DNA of 64,000 bases, from contig NC_087068.1 in NCBI RefSeq assembly GCF_963678635.1, forward strand, positions 35,475,436 through 35,539,435, written 5' to 3'. The stretch is from Symsagittifera roscoffensis (taxonomy: Eukaryota > Xenacoelomorpha > Acoela > Convolutidae). The notes beneath the pieces were generated by a model, which saw only the letters and a list, made by a program, of their open reading frames with translations, did not search any database and was not told the origin of the DNA. Shown in pieces: positions 62,761 to 64,000 of this stretch; position 1 is the stretch's first letter; every line of letters begins with the position of its first letter. A program made the position numbers and the translations under genes.

Positions 62761-64000
62761 GTCGGAAGTTTTCTCAAAAATGTCCAAGTGAGAAAGAATT
62801 CAAAGCACATGTAAAAATTGAGATTATAAAGGTGTATTTTATTGTTGAACTTTTAGAACCAATTAAGCGCAGCCCTAGTCATTAAAATCTGTCTGAAAAC
62901 CTAGTTCCGAACATCTGCAACATCTAAAAACAGCGCGTCTCAAAACAATCCATTGAGCAAAGGAAATCGAGGTGCAAAGTGGAACAATTGTATAATTTTC
63001 CGATATTTATTAGGCAAAAAACTATAATTCTACCTAATTTTCCAATTAAAAAAAAAGCTAACCAGAACAAAATCTTTAATGTGTGTCTAAATGAAATTTT
63101 TTATGTTAGATGTCAAATAATCAACATTGGTTCTGCTTAAGCATTTGTTATTTCAGCAAGCACCACATTATTTTCTCTAAAAGTATTTTCAAATCAAATT
63201 TTTCTAGTTTTTTTACCCAAAATAATGAAATGTAGATCTTGAAAGCGAATTTTTATTTATGCTTTTTGTATCATCTGTATTCCAAAAGATGAAGGATTGG
63301 GTTTAGTTTACAAAATTAACCTCACATCATCTGATTTCTTATAAAATTTGACCTACTATATCGAATGATAACAAAATTTTCTAATGAATTACGCATAAAT
63401 AGATATCTTTGAAACTTTTTATGTCGGATTTTTTTACAAGATATAGTTTAGAAACTAAATTTTAGTAAAACTATCTCGAAACTTCTAGTGGATTAAAAAG
63501 AGTTTCTATCTCAATTTGATATTTTCTCAGTTTTTGCTTCATCCACTATCTTCCAAATTAACCCAATTTGAACAAAATTTTATTTGAAAAATGAATTTTA
63601 GATGAAAAATATATCGTTTCAACGAACGTTCAATCATCCCAAGCAGAATTAATACCACAAATCTTTGCTAAAAGTCTTTAACTTTTTTCTCAACCTCATA
63701 ACTTTATATTGCTGTTCCAAATCTGAATTTCTAATTTGAAATAAATTTTTGTTTGAGAATGATGTATATCATCATCTTGAGATTTTCAAAATTTAGCAGA
63801 AACATACATTTTTTCATCTTTTCCAGGTCAGATAATAAATTCTTTTTTGAAATCATAAAAAAAGACAATAGAAAACCATAACTCTTAATAAATCAACCCC
63901 CATCATCTGCTTAACAACGGACTACTCTATGAACACTTTTAAAGGCGTTAAACAAGGAAAACTTTAAAATAGTAACTACACAAAACCTTTTATTAATTCG
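62761..64000. other. Non-coding AT-rich stretch to the window end
   Basis: No gene, repeat or element is recognised. Confidence 0.35.

Overview
The window looks like nuclear DNA of an invertebrate animal. It is AT-rich, its host genes are split by introns with ordinary GT/AG sites, and most of it is dead transposable elements. No bacterial operons, rRNA or CRISPR are present. The host genes belong to animal families (CtBP; NMRAL1/HSCARG-like NmrA protein), but nothing fixes the species or phylum.

Layout. 0-5 kb, minus strand: pieces of two retroelements, one with a PHD-like finger and an SGNH-hydrolase-like domain, one with PHD finger, reverse transcriptase (RT) and restriction-like endonuclease (REL). 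5-11.4 kb: mostly non-coding, with a minisatellite, a possible LTR-element leader with gag-like ORF, and members of a hAT-like MITE family. 11.4-14.6 kb, plus strand: a five-exon NMRAL1-like gene; a MITE with a perfect 8-bp target duplication ends 18 bp before its ATG. 14.8-19.3 kb: an apparent MULE DNA transposon with decayed transposase, invaded by a second RT-REL element. 20-21.6 kb: a tRNA-Leu-like sequence and a 355-bp tandem repeat. 22.6-28.05 kb, minus strand: a complete six-exon CtBP gene whose two catalytic-type residues Arg and His are replaced.

28.7-40 kb: a nested pile-up. A 5'-truncated RT-REL element holds a hAT-like MITE (528 bp) and a jockey/CR1-type LINE. Part of the LINE's RT was then amplified into five tandem units of about 1.1 kb, and a 1,641-bp segment crossing into the host element was duplicated once more. 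The pile ends in (AGT)34. 40.5-42.1 kb: a decayed Penelope-like element with GIY-YIG domain. 43.3-45.6 kb: a large diverged foldback with G-rich core. 46.8-54.9 kb: a very recent 4.04-kb tandem duplication carrying two copies of an unrecognised, cysteine-free, tyrosine-rich 262-aa gene. 55-64 kb: AT-rich DNA with a MULE fragment, an 830-bp tandem repeat and one small ORF between direct repeats.

The genes form no pathway by position. The shared theme is that both recognisable host genes are dinucleotide-sensor-type proteins (CtBP for NADH, NMRAL1 for NADPH in other animals) and both lack residues central to cofactor binding or catalysis. The sequence alone cannot show whether they act as pseudoenzymes. 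All alignments were made by eye from memory of the families; no database search was run.
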